Part shown: positions 8,386 through 16,760 of the stretch, piece by piece | Position numbering within the stretch: the stretch's first letter is position 1 | Layout of the letters: every line of letters starts with the position of its first letter | Position numbers and translations under genes: made by a program | The notes under the pieces: generated by a model | The model's database searches: none | Seen by the model: the letters and a program-made list of their open reading frames with translations, nothing else | What the model was told of the DNA's origin: nothing | Origin: Candidatus Saccharimonadota bacterium | GTDB lineage: Bacteria > Eremiobacterota > Xenobia > Xenobiales > Xenobiaceae | Reading direction: 5' to 3' | DNA: 33,937 bases | NCBI GenBank assembly: GCA_004554425.1 | Contig: SFMI01000029.1 | Location: 1 to 33,937 of the forward strand

Positions 8386-8429
8386 AGCTCACCTAGAGCG
8401 AAATATCTGCGAAAAGAGGAGTTTAAACT

Positions 8430-9665
8430 ATGTTTTTCCCCAACAGTAAAGTTTCTCTTCCCCAAAGTTTAGCGAGGGAAATAATTGACTGTATGGGGGA
8501 AAATGGCCAGCCACCAGAGCGCGGCTTAGAATTTGTTACTGTAGGTTTAACTCCTTACTTGGAAATTATAGAAAAAGAGTATTTGCAACGCTTGCTGGGC
8601 CAGGCTGGCGGATCGGCTTTCCGCTTGGTACAAGGTAGCTATGGAGCAGGTAAAACCCACTTTTTAGGATGTATACGCTCAATAGCTCAACGCTTGGGCT
8701 TTTTGACTTGCTCGGTAAATTTATCTCCAACCGAATGTCCATATGAAGATGCCTTGCGTGTCTATAAGGCAACTTTTGCCAATATTGCTCTACATTTAGA
8801 CAAAAAAGACCAAGCGGACGAAGATGAACCCTGCGGCCAGATAGCCGGTTTTACTAACATTTTACGCTTGGCATCTCGTGGACAGCTTCCTTTTGCCTTT
8901 TCGGGTAAATTGGAGGATGTGCCAGTAGAAAATTATACCTTTAGACGGGTTTGTCAGCGCTTTATTTCTGCTTGTCGTTCCGGCGACGAAGAGGAAGAAC
9001 TGGTGTTGGATCGCTGGCTAGCTGGAGATGCCGGGTTTGATAGAGACATTTTGCGCAACTTTGGAGTCTTTGACGATATCGCTTCTGACAACGCTTTTCC
9101 AGTCATGCGCTCTATGGTAAGTATTTTGATCGCTTTAGGTTTTCCCGGAGTAATTTTCCTTTTCGATGAAGTCGATATGCATATCTCCAGCGTCTCACAG
9201 CGTCATTTACAAGCTATTGGCGACAATTTGCGTCAGCTGATCGACTTATGTGCCAGCTCTAGGTTGCCTAAAGTTATGTTCTTCTATGCTGTGCCTCCGG
9301 AATTTATGAGCTTAAATGTAACTTCTTATCCAGCCTTGCAGCAGCGTTTGGAGCGTCCTTTGCATATGTCTAAGTCTAGTCCCCAATCTGTGGTGATCGA
9401 TTTGGAAAGAGCGATGGATGATGGCACTTTCTTCAAAACTTTAGGCCAAAAATTGGCTGATGTAGCTGTTATTGCCTGGGACTGGCAAGATTTTGATACT
9501 GATCGCTGCCGAGCGGATTTAAATACTTTTGCTGACTTTATGCTGGAGCATGTCTTTACGGGCGGATATCGCATGTTTGTTAAGTTTTGGATTGCCCTTT
9601 TGCATAATTGGTATGAAAACGGACAAGCTCCGCTTAATGAAGATATTTTGCAAAAAATGCTTTAG
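8430..9665 (+). CDS. BrxD/DUF2791-like P-loop ATPase C
   Basis: A 411-residue ATPase, clearly paralogous to ATPase A along its whole length. Both share EFVTVG before the nucleotide site, Walker A (GSYGAGKT, 69-76), Walker B (FLFDEVD, Asp 246), the AVPPEF sensor strand, the PALQQRL helix and an FVK-x-WIA-x-L helix near the C-terminus. Start is ATG 8430 with an AGAGGAG site 10 bases upstream; the 44-base gap after ATPase B is the longest in the block but holds no terminator. The helicase follows after 28 bases. Two near-colinear paralogues (A and C) around a divergent one (B) suggest a mixed ATPase ring or filament rather than three independent enzymes; that is inference. Confidence 0.88.
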   Translation: MFFPNSKVSLPQSLAREIIDCMGENGQPPERGLEFVTVGLTPYLEIIEKEYLQRLLGQAGGSAFRLVQGSYGAGKTHFLGCIRSIAQRLGFLTCSVNLSPTECPYEDALRVYKATFANIALHLDKKDQADEDEPCGQIAGFTNILRLASRGQLPFAFSGKLEDVPVENYTFRRVCQRFISACRSGDEEEELVLDRWLAGDAGFDRDILRNFGVFDDIASDNAFPVMRSMVSILIALGFPGVIFLFDEVDMHISSVSQRHLQAIGDNLRQLIDLCASSRLPKVMFFYAVPPEFMSLNVTSYPALQQRLERPLHMSKSSPQSVVIDLERAMDDGTFFKTLGQKLADVAVIAWDWQDFDTDRCRADLNTFADFMLEHVFTGGYRMFVKFWIALLHNWYENGQAPLNEDILQKML

Positions 9666-9693
9666 CCTACAGTGCATCTGACGGAAAATAAAT

Positions 9694-11877
9694 ATGGATT
9701 CTGCTACTGCTTTATATAGAGCTAAATGTCGCCGTATGCTCGAACGGCTCAATCGAGTTAAAGGTGCCTTTTACGGCGGTTTTTACAAGCCGCGTCAAAT
9801 CCAATTCGATGCTATTGAGCCTATTATGCAAGGGCGTAATGTTGTACTCAGCTCGTGTACCGCTTCAGGAAAAACTGAAGCTTATTTGGCGCCTTTAACT
9901 GAGCGTTGGCTAGAGCCTATGCGGGCTGGAAAGCTGTGCATTTTGATTATTTGCCCCACTAGAGCTTTGGCTAACGATTTAGTTAAGCGCATTTCTGTGC
10001 CTTTAAATCGTTGTTCAGTTAGCGTCTTACTGCGCACAGGCGACCATCCCAATCCTCTCAGAGATAAAAAAGTTGGCGTTTTAGTTACTACTTTAGAATC
10101 TCTCGATTCTTTGCTCTGCCGTTGGGCTGTGCAACTTCTTGACGTAAAAGCTATTGTCTTCGAAGAATTGCATGTCGCTGAAGGAACGGCGCGAGGAGAT
10201 CAACTGGCCGTTTTGGCTGAACGTTTGGATGTTTTACTACATTGTGCTAAAGCTAAGCAAATTTCCGGAACTTTAGGTAATTTGGGGCTGAGCCTTCAGC
10301 GCTTGGCGGTAACTGCTACTCCAGGAAACGCCGAAGTTATCAATCAAAAATATTTAGCTGGCCGGGCTGTTATTGTAGAAAACAAACAAGGCGTCAATTT
10401 TGAAGTAGATTACTGCCGTCCTTACGATGATGAAACAATCGATTCTACCGATGCTAAACAAGCTAGAGCTATAGCTTTTTTGCGAGCTTGTATAAAGTAT
10501 TGCCGCCAAAATGATTGCCAGAAAATGCTAGTGTTTGTGCGCTCTCGAGCTGAAGCGGAACTTTTGGCTTCAGCTAAAGGTTATCTTTCTGATAATCCCT
10601 TTGGCAAGGCCGTTTTCTCTCACCATAGTAGCTTGGGCACCGAGCAACGCGAAAAGGTAGAAAAAAACTTTGCTTCTTACCAAAAGGCTATTTGTTTTGC
10701 TACTTCCACTTTGGAAGTAGGCATAGATATAGGCGATGTTGACGCTGTAGCTCTAACTATACCTCCTATGGATGTAAATGCTTTTTTACAACGAGTAGGT
10801 CGCAGCGGTAGGCGTGGACAGACTCCTCGAGTGCTTTGTCTTTACGAAAATAATTTTGAAAAAGCTCAATACGAGCATTTGGTAAAGGCCGCCAGAGCAG
10901 GGGAGCTTTTTAGCGATCACCCGCCTTTTTTAAGTTCGGTATTGATACAACAAGCGGTCTCTCTTGTCTGCCAGAGCGCCTCCGACATGATTAACAAGTC
11001 TTCTTTACGTGACCGCTTACCAGCTTATTTGCGTTCTGCTTATACTGAAGATATTTGTGAAAAAATTCTGCAAGGAGCCGTGCAAAGCGATTGGCTTAAG
11101 GTTCGCCGTCAAGGTGGTTACTCGCGTTCTGAAAAACTGAAAGAGGCTTTTGAAAAGGGAGAAATCCATCACAATATATCTCACACTGTGGCTGGTCGTG
11201 GCAAAGTAAGCGTTGTTGATAAAAATGCCAATCGCATAATCGGTACTCTTTCTGGAAATTGTACTTTGTTGGTCGGTGATTTTTTCTATTTCAGTGGCAC
11301 CAGCTATAGAGTCATCAGTGCTCCTAAGGACGGAAAAATTTTTGTCTGTCCGGATCGCAGTGTCGATCGTTCCAAATTGCGTCGCTGTGACTTTGAGGCT
11401 TCAGGATTGCCAAAGGTTTCAGAACTTTGGGCTGCAGATCTGGCCAATGTCTTAGAGATACCTACTGAGCGCTCTTGTTATACTCTTTACGGAGCCGATT
11501 CTACGGTATGTTCCCATTTTATGGGGACAATAGGAGGCATATTTTTAAAAGTCTTCTTTGAGCATTTTGGCTACAACGATGCCAAAGCCAATGCCTATGT
11601 AATTACATGCACTAATTTAGAAGAAGTTAGAGCTTTGGCTATGAGTTCTGGAGCTTTGAAAATAATTATTCGCCAAAATATCGGATCTTTGGCGCAAAAG
11701 TTAGACCTAGGCCCTTGGAGTTCATGCCTTCCAGATGAACTTTTGGAACAAGAAGTTCTCAAAGTTGCCGAGCATATCCGGCTATTTAAACATATGCAGC
11801 AATTCAGCAACTTAATTCCTGCCGAAGCTGCTCAGTCTGCTTGGCTGTGTGAGGCTGCAGAAATTTCTGCCTCTTAG
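9694..11877 (+). CDS. Lhr/BrxHI-like superfamily 2 helicase
   Basis: A 727-residue DExH-type helicase. Visible motifs: Q-like region (YKPRQIQFDAI), motif I TASGKTE at 56-62 (Lys 60), motif II EELH at 157-160, motif III TATPG, motif IV LVFVRSRAEAE, motif V STLEVGIDIGD at 338-348, motif VI QRVGRSGRR at 366-374. The segment GTARGDQL after motif II is typical of the Lhr-like helicases found with BrxD (BrxHI). The C-terminal 330 residues probably form winged-helix and Lhr-type accessory domains; no zinc-binding cysteine cluster stands out. Motif II has Glu in place of the usual first Asp. Start is ATG 9694 with only a weak upstream purine stretch. It is the last gene of the block; 98 bases without a convincing terminator separate it from glgA. 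Confidence 0.92.
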   Translation: MDSATALYRAKCRRMLERLNRVKGAFYGGFYKPRQIQFDAIEPIMQGRNVVLSSCTASGKTEAYLAPLTERWLEPMRAGKLCILIICPTRALANDLVKRISVPLNRCSVSVLLRTGDHPNPLRDKKVGVLVTTLESLDSLLCRWAVQLLDVKAIVFEELHVAEGTARGDQLAVLAERLDVLLHCAKAKQISGTLGNLGLSLQRLAVTATPGNAEVINQKYLAGRAVIVENKQGVNFEVDYCRPYDDETIDSTDAKQARAIAFLRACIKYCRQNDCQKMLVFVRSRAEAELLASAKGYLSDNPFGKAVFSHHSSLGTEQREKVEKNFASYQKAICFATSTLEVGIDIGDVDAVALTIPPMDVNAFLQRVGRSGRRGQTPRVLCLYENNFEKAQYEHLVKAARAGELFSDHPPFLSSVLIQQAVSLVCQSASDMINKSSLRDRLPAYLRSAYTEDICEKILQGAVQSDWLKVRRQGGYSRSEKLKEAFEKGEIHHNISHTVAGRGKVSVVDKNANRIIGTLSGNCTLLVGDFFYFSGTSYRVISAPKDGKIFVCPDRSVDRSKLRRCDFEASGLPKVSELWAADLANVLEIPTERSCYTLYGADSTVCSHFMGTIGGIFLKVFFEHFGYNDAKANAYVITCTNLEEVRALAMSSGALKIIIRQNIGSLAQKLDLGPWSSCLPDELLEQEVLKVAEHIRLFKHMQQFSNLIPAEAAQSAWLCEAAEISAS

Positions 11878-11996
11878 CCTATAGCCTTCTTAAGCGAAAA
11901 ACTCTTGGCGGCAGGACAAAGAAGTGCGGGGACAAAATTAAAACAGCATCTGTTTTTATAACGTTTGGCGTCTTTGTGACTGCTGCGAGGTTTGAA

Positions 11997-13379
11997 GTGA
12001 AGATTCTGTTTTTGGCCGCCGAGGCCGTTCCCTACGTAAAAGTTGGCGGATTGGGTGATGTCGCCGGTGCTTTACCTAAAGCTCTGCGCAATTTAGGACA
12101 CGATGTGCGCCTTATGATGCCACGCTACGGCTTGCTTGATCCCAGTAAGCTCGGTCTGTGCAAATGTCTAGATAATTTTGACGTAAAGATGGACTGGCGC
12201 GTAGAACAGTGTCAGTTGTGGGTTAGCAAAACCAACGATTATTTTATTGAAAATCAGTATTTCTTTGGATCGCGTTTCCAAGTTTATGGTTGTGGTGATG
12301 AGGTAGAGCAATTTGTGCTCTTCTGTCGAGCTGCCCTGGAGGCTTGCCGCTTGGAAGGTTGGCAGCCGGATATAATCCATGCTCACGATTGGCATACTGC
12401 AGCCGCTATTCGTTTGGCTTGGGCAGCTGAAAATCGTCCCGGCTTAGTCTTTACAATTCACAATATGGCCCACCAGGGCAACCAACGTCCCGATGGTTGG
12501 CCTCTTTTGGGAGTTTACGATGGTCATATCCAGATGAACCTGATGGAGCAAGCCATCTGGTGCGCCGATAAAGTGACTACAGTTAGCCCGAACTATGCTA
12601 AAGAAATTTGCACTCCTCAATACGGTTTTGGTTTAGATGGTTTGCTGCGCACTAAAGGTACCGATTTGGTCGGTATCGTCAACGGTATAGATGTTGACAG
12701 CTACGATCCTTCCGTAGATTCCAAAATTTGTGCTCGCTACAAAGCTGGAGAGTTTAACGGTAAACGCCTTTGCAAACGCGACATTTTACGTGAGTATGGT
12801 CTGACCGATGAAGAAGCTCCTTTGGTAGGTATCGTCTCTCGCTTAGATTTCCAAAAGGGTATCGATCTCGTTTTGCAATCTATCGATGATATTATCCACT
12901 ATTCCGACTTGCGAGTTATTATTTTGGGCAGCGGCAATCAGGCCCTCGAAGACGGAGTGAGAAATGCTATCGCTAGGCATCCCGGACGAGTTGGAGGATA
13001 TATCGGCTTCGATCCTACCAGAGCTCGCAAAATTTATGCTGGTTGCGATATGTTCCTCATGCCCAGTCTCTTTGAGCCTTGCGGCTTAAGCCAAATGATC
13101 GCTATGCGCTACGGTACTTTGCCTATAGCCAGAGAGACTGGTGGTTTGGCTGATACAATTAAAGACAACTACTATGGCGATGGTACTGGATATTTGTTCC
13201 GCCAGTATACTTGTGACGACATGCTGACCGCTTTCGGACGTGCTCTGGAACACTATTTATATCGCCCCGAGCTTTGGTACCGTACACAAATTAGGGCTAT
13301 GAACACCGACTTTAGCTGGAATAAGTCTGCCAAAGCTTATGCTGAACTTTATCGCTCGGCTTGCCGACAAGGAAAGTAA
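11997..13379 (+). CDS. glgA: Glycogen/starch synthase GlgA (GT5)
   Basis: Transfers glucose from ADP-glucose to the non-reducing end of alpha-1,4-glucans. The 460 residues are slightly short of typical GlgA (about 475-490). The ADP-glucose loop KVGGLGDVAGALPKAL lies at 15-30; HDWHTA, TVSPNYA, NGID, SRLDFQKG and the C-terminal SLFEPCGL-TGG signature are all present. GTG 11997 is chosen as start because GAGG (11987-11990) is six bases upstream and the protein then begins MKILFLAAE, as in the family; an upstream GTG at 11976 in the same frame lacks a ribosome site. No other glycogen genes are nearby. A loose -10-like TATAAC lies at 11957-11962, so it may have its own promoter or be read through from the helicase. 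Confidence 0.95.
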   Translation: MKILFLAAEAVPYVKVGGLGDVAGALPKALRNLGHDVRLMMPRYGLLDPSKLGLCKCLDNFDVKMDWRVEQCQLWVSKTNDYFIENQYFFGSRFQVYGCGDEVEQFVLFCRAALEACRLEGWQPDIIHAHDWHTAAAIRLAWAAENRPGLVFTIHNMAHQGNQRPDGWPLLGVYDGHIQMNLMEQAIWCADKVTTVSPNYAKEICTPQYGFGLDGLLRTKGTDLVGIVNGIDVDSYDPSVDSKICARYKAGEFNGKRLCKRDILREYGLTDEEAPLVGIVSRLDFQKGIDLVLQSIDDIIHYSDLRVIILGSGNQALEDGVRNAIARHPGRVGGYIGFDPTRARKIYAGCDMFLMPSLFEPCGLSQMIAMRYGTLPIARETGGLADTIKDNYYGDGTGYLFRQYTCDDMLTAFGRALEHYLYRPELWYRTQIRAMNTDFSWNKSAKAYAELYRSACRQGK

Positions 13380-13393
13380 AAAAATACTTTATT

Positions 13394-13416
13394 TTAGCTT
13401 CTGTCAGCTAATTTTT
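13394..13416 (+). terminator. Probable weak terminator after glgA
   Basis: A 6-base-pair AT-rich stem (TTAGCT 13394-13399, AGCTAA 13406-13411) with a 6-base loop is followed by five T residues, 14 bases after the glgA stop. It is short, so termination is plausible but uncertain. Confidence 0.45.
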
Positions 13417-13452
13417 GCGGCAAGTTTGCTAAAATATCGGTATTAAGGTCAA

Positions 13453-13487
13453 AGCCGAATGGACTACTGAAAAGGCGCCATTCGGCT
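13453..13487 (+). repeat. Perfect hairpin in the leader of the pilT-like gene
   Basis: The arms AGCCGAATGG (13453-13462) and CCATTCGGCT (13478-13487) pair perfectly over 10 bases around a 15-base loop. The right arm ends next to a GAAGGA ribosome site (13488-13493) for the short leader frame at 13503. There is no T tract, so a translational or binding role is more likely than termination. Confidence 0.55.
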
Positions 13488-13502
13488 GAAGGACCCAAGC
13501 AT

Positions 13503-13574
13503 ATGGCTGTATCAAACAAAAATATCCCTGCCGAAATCGTCTGGGAAAACGTCAAAGAAAGGGCTCAACTATGA
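13503..13574 (+). CDS. Possible 23-residue leader peptide overlapping pilT
   Basis: The frame MAVSNKNIPAEIVWENVKER then AQL starts with ATG 13503, nine bases after GAAGGA, and stops with TGA at 13572-13574. Its stop overlaps the pilT start as ATGA, the classic arrangement for translational coupling. It is not in the pilT frame and resembles nothing I know. It is either a genuine small protein or leader peptide, or a chance frame in the leader. Confidence 0.4.
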   Translation: MAVSNKNIPAEIVWENVKERAQL

Positions 13575-14710
13575 CTATGAATTCAGCGGCTCCCGTCAGC
13601 AGTGCCAACCGCCGTTCGGCTATAGATACTGACGCTTTGCTGCGCTGCGCTGCTGGTATGCAAGCTTCTGACGTACATCTGAAAGCTGGCATGCCTCCAA
13701 CGGTACGTTTATATGGCGAATTAGTGCCTATGCCAGGTTTCTCGGCTTTGAGCGCTCTTGACGTTCGTGATGCCATCACTTCATTTTTAGATGATAAAAG
13801 GCGCAAAGAGTGGGAGCTCAGCTTAGAGCTGGATACTGCTGTTGATGCTCCCGGAATTGGTCGTTTCCGCCTAAATGCTTATTTCGATCGTTTAGGGCCG
13901 GCGGCCGCTTTGCGTTTGATTCCTTCCCATATTCCTAGTTTCGATGAAATAGGTTTGGATATTGGCCTTAAAGATAAGCTTTTGCCAAACTCTGGCTTGG
14001 TGCTGGTTACAGGAGCAACTGGAGTTGGCAAGTCTACCACTTTGGCTACCCTTTTAGATACTGTACTTCGAGAGAGAGCTGTTCATGTTTTAACTTTAGA
14101 AGCTCCCATCGAGTTCATTTTGGAACCGCATCGCGGTATGGTCAGCCAACGTGAAGTAGGCAAACATACCAATTCTTTTGAAATTGCCTGTAATAGTGGT
14201 TTGCGTCAAGATCCCGATGTTATTATGATCGGAGAATTGCGCGACGCTGCTTCCATTGAAATGGCTCTAACTATAGCTGAAACTGGCCATTTAGTTTTAG
14301 CCAGTTTGCATAGCCCTGACGCTACTGGCACTATAGAGCGCATTTTAGGAGCCATTCCTGCTGAAAGACAGCCGCAAGCGCGTACTCAGTTGGCTAGTTG
14401 CTTAAAGGCAATTATTTCCCAAAAGCTTATTTCCCGTACCGATCACAATGGTCGCATCGCGGCTCGTGAAATTATGCTTAGCATTCCGGCTATTTCCGCG
14501 CTTATTCGTGATGGTAAAGTACATCAAATTTACTCTACTATCGAAATGAATGGTGAGTTGGGCATGTGTACTATGGAGTATTCTTTAAGCCGCTTGATTG
14601 AAGCCGGTTTAATTAGCTATGATGACGCTTTAATTAATGCTGGTCGTCCCGACAACTTGCGTCCTTTCGCCGATGAAAGTCTTAAAGGTAGAAAGAAACG
14701 CACTCGTTAG
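13571..14710 (+). CDS. PilT-family type IV pilus retraction ATPase
   Basis: Hexameric motor ATPase that depolymerises type IV pili. The 379 residues match PilT/PilU (about 345-380). The N-terminal domain carries the ASDVHLKAG signature (32-40). Walker A is GATGVGKS at 148-155, the Asp-box/Walker B region runs through DVIMIGELRD (216-225), and the His box is HLVLASLHS (240-248). PilT's C-terminal AIRNLIREGK element appears as ISALIRDGK, and the EYSLSRLI segment follows. No other pilus genes are in the window, so the motor is physically separated from its pilus. ATG 13571 overlaps the stop of a possible leader peptide. A clear terminator follows the gene. PilU or another PilT paralogue cannot be excluded. 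Confidence 0.9.
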   Translation: MTMNSAAPVSSANRRSAIDTDALLRCAAGMQASDVHLKAGMPPTVRLYGELVPMPGFSALSALDVRDAITSFLDDKRRKEWELSLELDTAVDAPGIGRFRLNAYFDRLGPAAALRLIPSHIPSFDEIGLDIGLKDKLLPNSGLVLVTGATGVGKSTTLATLLDTVLRERAVHVLTLEAPIEFILEPHRGMVSQREVGKHTNSFEIACNSGLRQDPDVIMIGELRDAASIEMALTIAETGHLVLASLHSPDATGTIERILGAIPAERQPQARTQLASCLKAIISQKLISRTDHNGRIAAREIMLSIPAISALIRDGKVHQIYSTIEMNGELGMCTMEYSLSRLIEAGLISYDDALINAGRPDNLRPFADESLKGRKKRTR

Positions 14711-14730
14711 GTAACTTTTTTGTTTAGTTT

Positions 14731-14764
14731 AAGGACGCTTTGATTGAGCAATGCGTCCTTTTTA
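14731..14764 (+). terminator. Rho-independent terminator after pilT
   Basis: The stem AAGGACGC (14731-14738) with GCGTCCTT (14753-14760), extendable past one mismatch by TTG/CAA, is followed by a T run. It lies 20 bases after the stop. Confidence 0.8.
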
Positions 14765-14787
14765 GTTAAACTTCATTGGAGGGAATG

Positions 14788-16518
14788 ATGAGCAAATATG
14801 CTTGGGCTAAACAGTTTATTTGTGTCGGTTTAACCCTTTCTTGTTGTATGTGGGCTGATATAGCTCAAGCTTCTCCCGTAGAAGCCGAAAGCGCTTCTCA
14901 AAGTGCCATTTGCGCCAATAATGGAGCTGTCCAACAGCAACAGTCCGAATTGCTGATTGCGGCCAAACGAAATGGCTCGCTTAAAGATTGGCAAATAAGC
15001 GCTTCTGAACGCCAATTGCTGCCAGGAGCGCCTGTGCAAAAGCGTACGCTCACCATTTTACATGTCAATGATGTACACGGCAGCGTCGATCCAGGCATCG
15101 ATCCTAAAATTGACAAAAAATCAAAAGTCGGCGGCTTAGCCTGGTTGGCTACTTTAATTAAGCAAGTTAGAGCCCAAGACCCTAAAGCTACTTTGCTTCT
15201 TAATGGTGGCGATTTGGCTGAAGGAAGTATGCTCTCTTATATGAGTCGTGGAGTTGGCTATTGTAAAGCTTTGCACAATTTGAAATTTGATGCCGTGGCT
15301 TTAGGCAATCACGATTTCGCTTGGGGACAAGAAGCTTTGGCTAATATGTTGAAAGCTCTCGATTCTCCAGTTTTGGCAGCCAATATTCAGTATCTATCTA
15401 GCGGTATGCCTCTTAAAGGTTCTCAGCCTTATCGTATTATCGAAGTTGAGGGTATAAAAGTAGGTATTTTAGGCTTAGATACTCCGGATATAAAACATTT
15501 TATCGCCAAGCATAAGCTTAACGATTTAGTATTTCGTAAATCGGCCAAAACGGTTAAGTATTATTTGCCTATTATGCGTGAAGCTGGGGCCGATTTGGTT
15601 GTTGTTCTTTCCCATATAGGCTATGAAAATGATTTGAATCTGGCCAATAAAGTTCCAGGTATAGATCTTATAGTTGGCGGTCATTCCCATACAGTTTTAC
15701 CCGAAGGTCAAATGGCAGGCAAAACTTTGATTACTCAAGCAGGTTTTGCTGCTAAATATTTGGGAGAAATTAAGCTCAATTTAGAAGGACAGCCTGGCCA
15801 TTGGCGTCTAGTAGAGGTTAAATCTAAGCTTATTCCGGTAATTTGCGATCAACTTAAGCCCGATCCTGAAGTAGAAAAAATCCTTAAGCCTTACCGTCAA
15901 GAAACTGATCGTATTGGCAGTCAAATTGTCGCCCAAACTACCGAAGAAGTGTTTTTCGCTCACCGCGAAGCTGCCAAATTAAACCAGATTCACGCCGACT
16001 CTATTTTAGAAGCGGCTCGTACTCAAAGTGCTACTCAAAAAGGCTTCGATTCTCCGGGAAAGGAAAAGCCTCTATTCGGTATTTGCAATTCTCGCTCTTT
16101 GCGTGGCAGCTTACCCGCTGGTAAAGTTACCTACCGCGACGTCTATTCGGCTTTACCTTTTACTGAAGAAAATTATGTGACCATGAAAGTTACCGGTCAA
16201 ATGGTTTTAGATGAAATTGAAGACGACTTGCGCGACAAAGCTACTGAATTGGCCGTACCTTGCAACTTGCAATATAGTTACGATCCCAAGCGCCCAGAAG
16301 GTAGCCGAGTGGTCGAAATTAGTTGGGGTAATGGACAAAAGCTCGACCCTAAAGCTGAATATGTAATTGTCAGCAACGAAACTATGTCTCGCAAAGCTGC
16401 TTTCAAAAATGCCAAAGATAAACGCGTGCTGGGGCCGGTCCAGCCTCTCTTCTTTGAAGCGGTCAAGAAAAGTTCACCTTTAAGCAACAATGCCGACGAA
16501 AGAGTAAAACGTCTCTAA
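14788..16518 (+). CDS. Secreted 5'-nucleotidase/2',3'-cyclic phosphodiesterase family protein
   Basis: Exported metallophosphoesterase that hydrolyses extracellular nucleotides to nucleosides and phosphate. About 576 residues from ATG 14788, which has GGAGGG (14778-14783) five bases upstream; the in-frame TTG at 14776 precedes that site and is rejected. A signal peptide is visible (hydrophobic core about 11-28, likely cleavage after AQA). The catalytic domain has HVNDVHG at 92-98, NGGDLAEGS, GNHDF from 173, SHIG and GGHSH at 297-301, the five metal-site motifs of the UshA/YfkN family. The C-terminal substrate domain is recognisable (YRDVYSALPFTEENY), but the usual N-x-G-G-x-R element reads NSRSLRG. 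Terminators on both sides mark it as a single-gene unit. Confidence 0.92.
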   Translation: MSKYAWAKQFICVGLTLSCCMWADIAQASPVEAESASQSAICANNGAVQQQQSELLIAAKRNGSLKDWQISASERQLLPGAPVQKRTLTILHVNDVHGSVDPGIDPKIDKKSKVGGLAWLATLIKQVRAQDPKATLLLNGGDLAEGSMLSYMSRGVGYCKALHNLKFDAVALGNHDFAWGQEALANMLKALDSPVLAANIQYLSSGMPLKGSQPYRIIEVEGIKVGILGLDTPDIKHFIAKHKLNDLVFRKSAKTVKYYLPIMREAGADLVVVLSHIGYENDLNLANKVPGIDLIVGGHSHTVLPEGQMAGKTLITQAGFAAKYLGEIKLNLEGQPGHWRLVEVKSKLIPVICDQLKPDPEVEKILKPYRQETDRIGSQIVAQTTEEVFFAHREAAKLNQIHADSILEAARTQSATQKGFDSPGKEKPLFGICNSRSLRGSLPAGKVTYRDVYSALPFTEENYVTMKVTGQMVLDEIEDDLRDKATELAVPCNLQYSYDPKRPEGSRVVEISWGNGQKLDPKAEYVIVSNETMSRKAAFKNAKDKRVLGPVQPLFFEAVKKSSPLSNNADERVKRL

Positions 16519-16541
16519 TTTATTTGTGGCAATTTGAAAAG

Positions 16542-16588
16542 CGGTTCCAGTTGATCATAATTAGATTAAGCTGGAGCCGTTTTTTTTC
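16542..16588 (+). terminator. Rho-independent terminator after the nucleotidase
   Basis: The stem CGGTTCCAGTT (16542-16552) pairs with AAGCTGGAGCCG (16568-16579) over 11 positions including two G-U pairs, followed by a run of eight or more T. Confidence 0.8.
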
Positions 16589-16760
16589 TTTTTTTACTCT
16601 TTATGCCTTAACAAACTCCTAAAAGCAGGAGAAAAATATCTAAAGTGCAAACAACTAGCTATTTCCGCGCTTTAAATAGTGGAAGAAATTTGCTCTGGCA
16701 CACCGTTTCCACTCTTGTTGCCTATAGAGTCGGTTTGGCAGAGATAGGAAGGTTTTGTTT

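Noticed and set aside
3612..11877. A complete BREX phage-defence locus
   Set aside because: Only the BrxD-like ATPases and the BrxHI-like helicase are present; the methyltransferase, PglZ, PglW/PglY and Lon-like protease are all missing.
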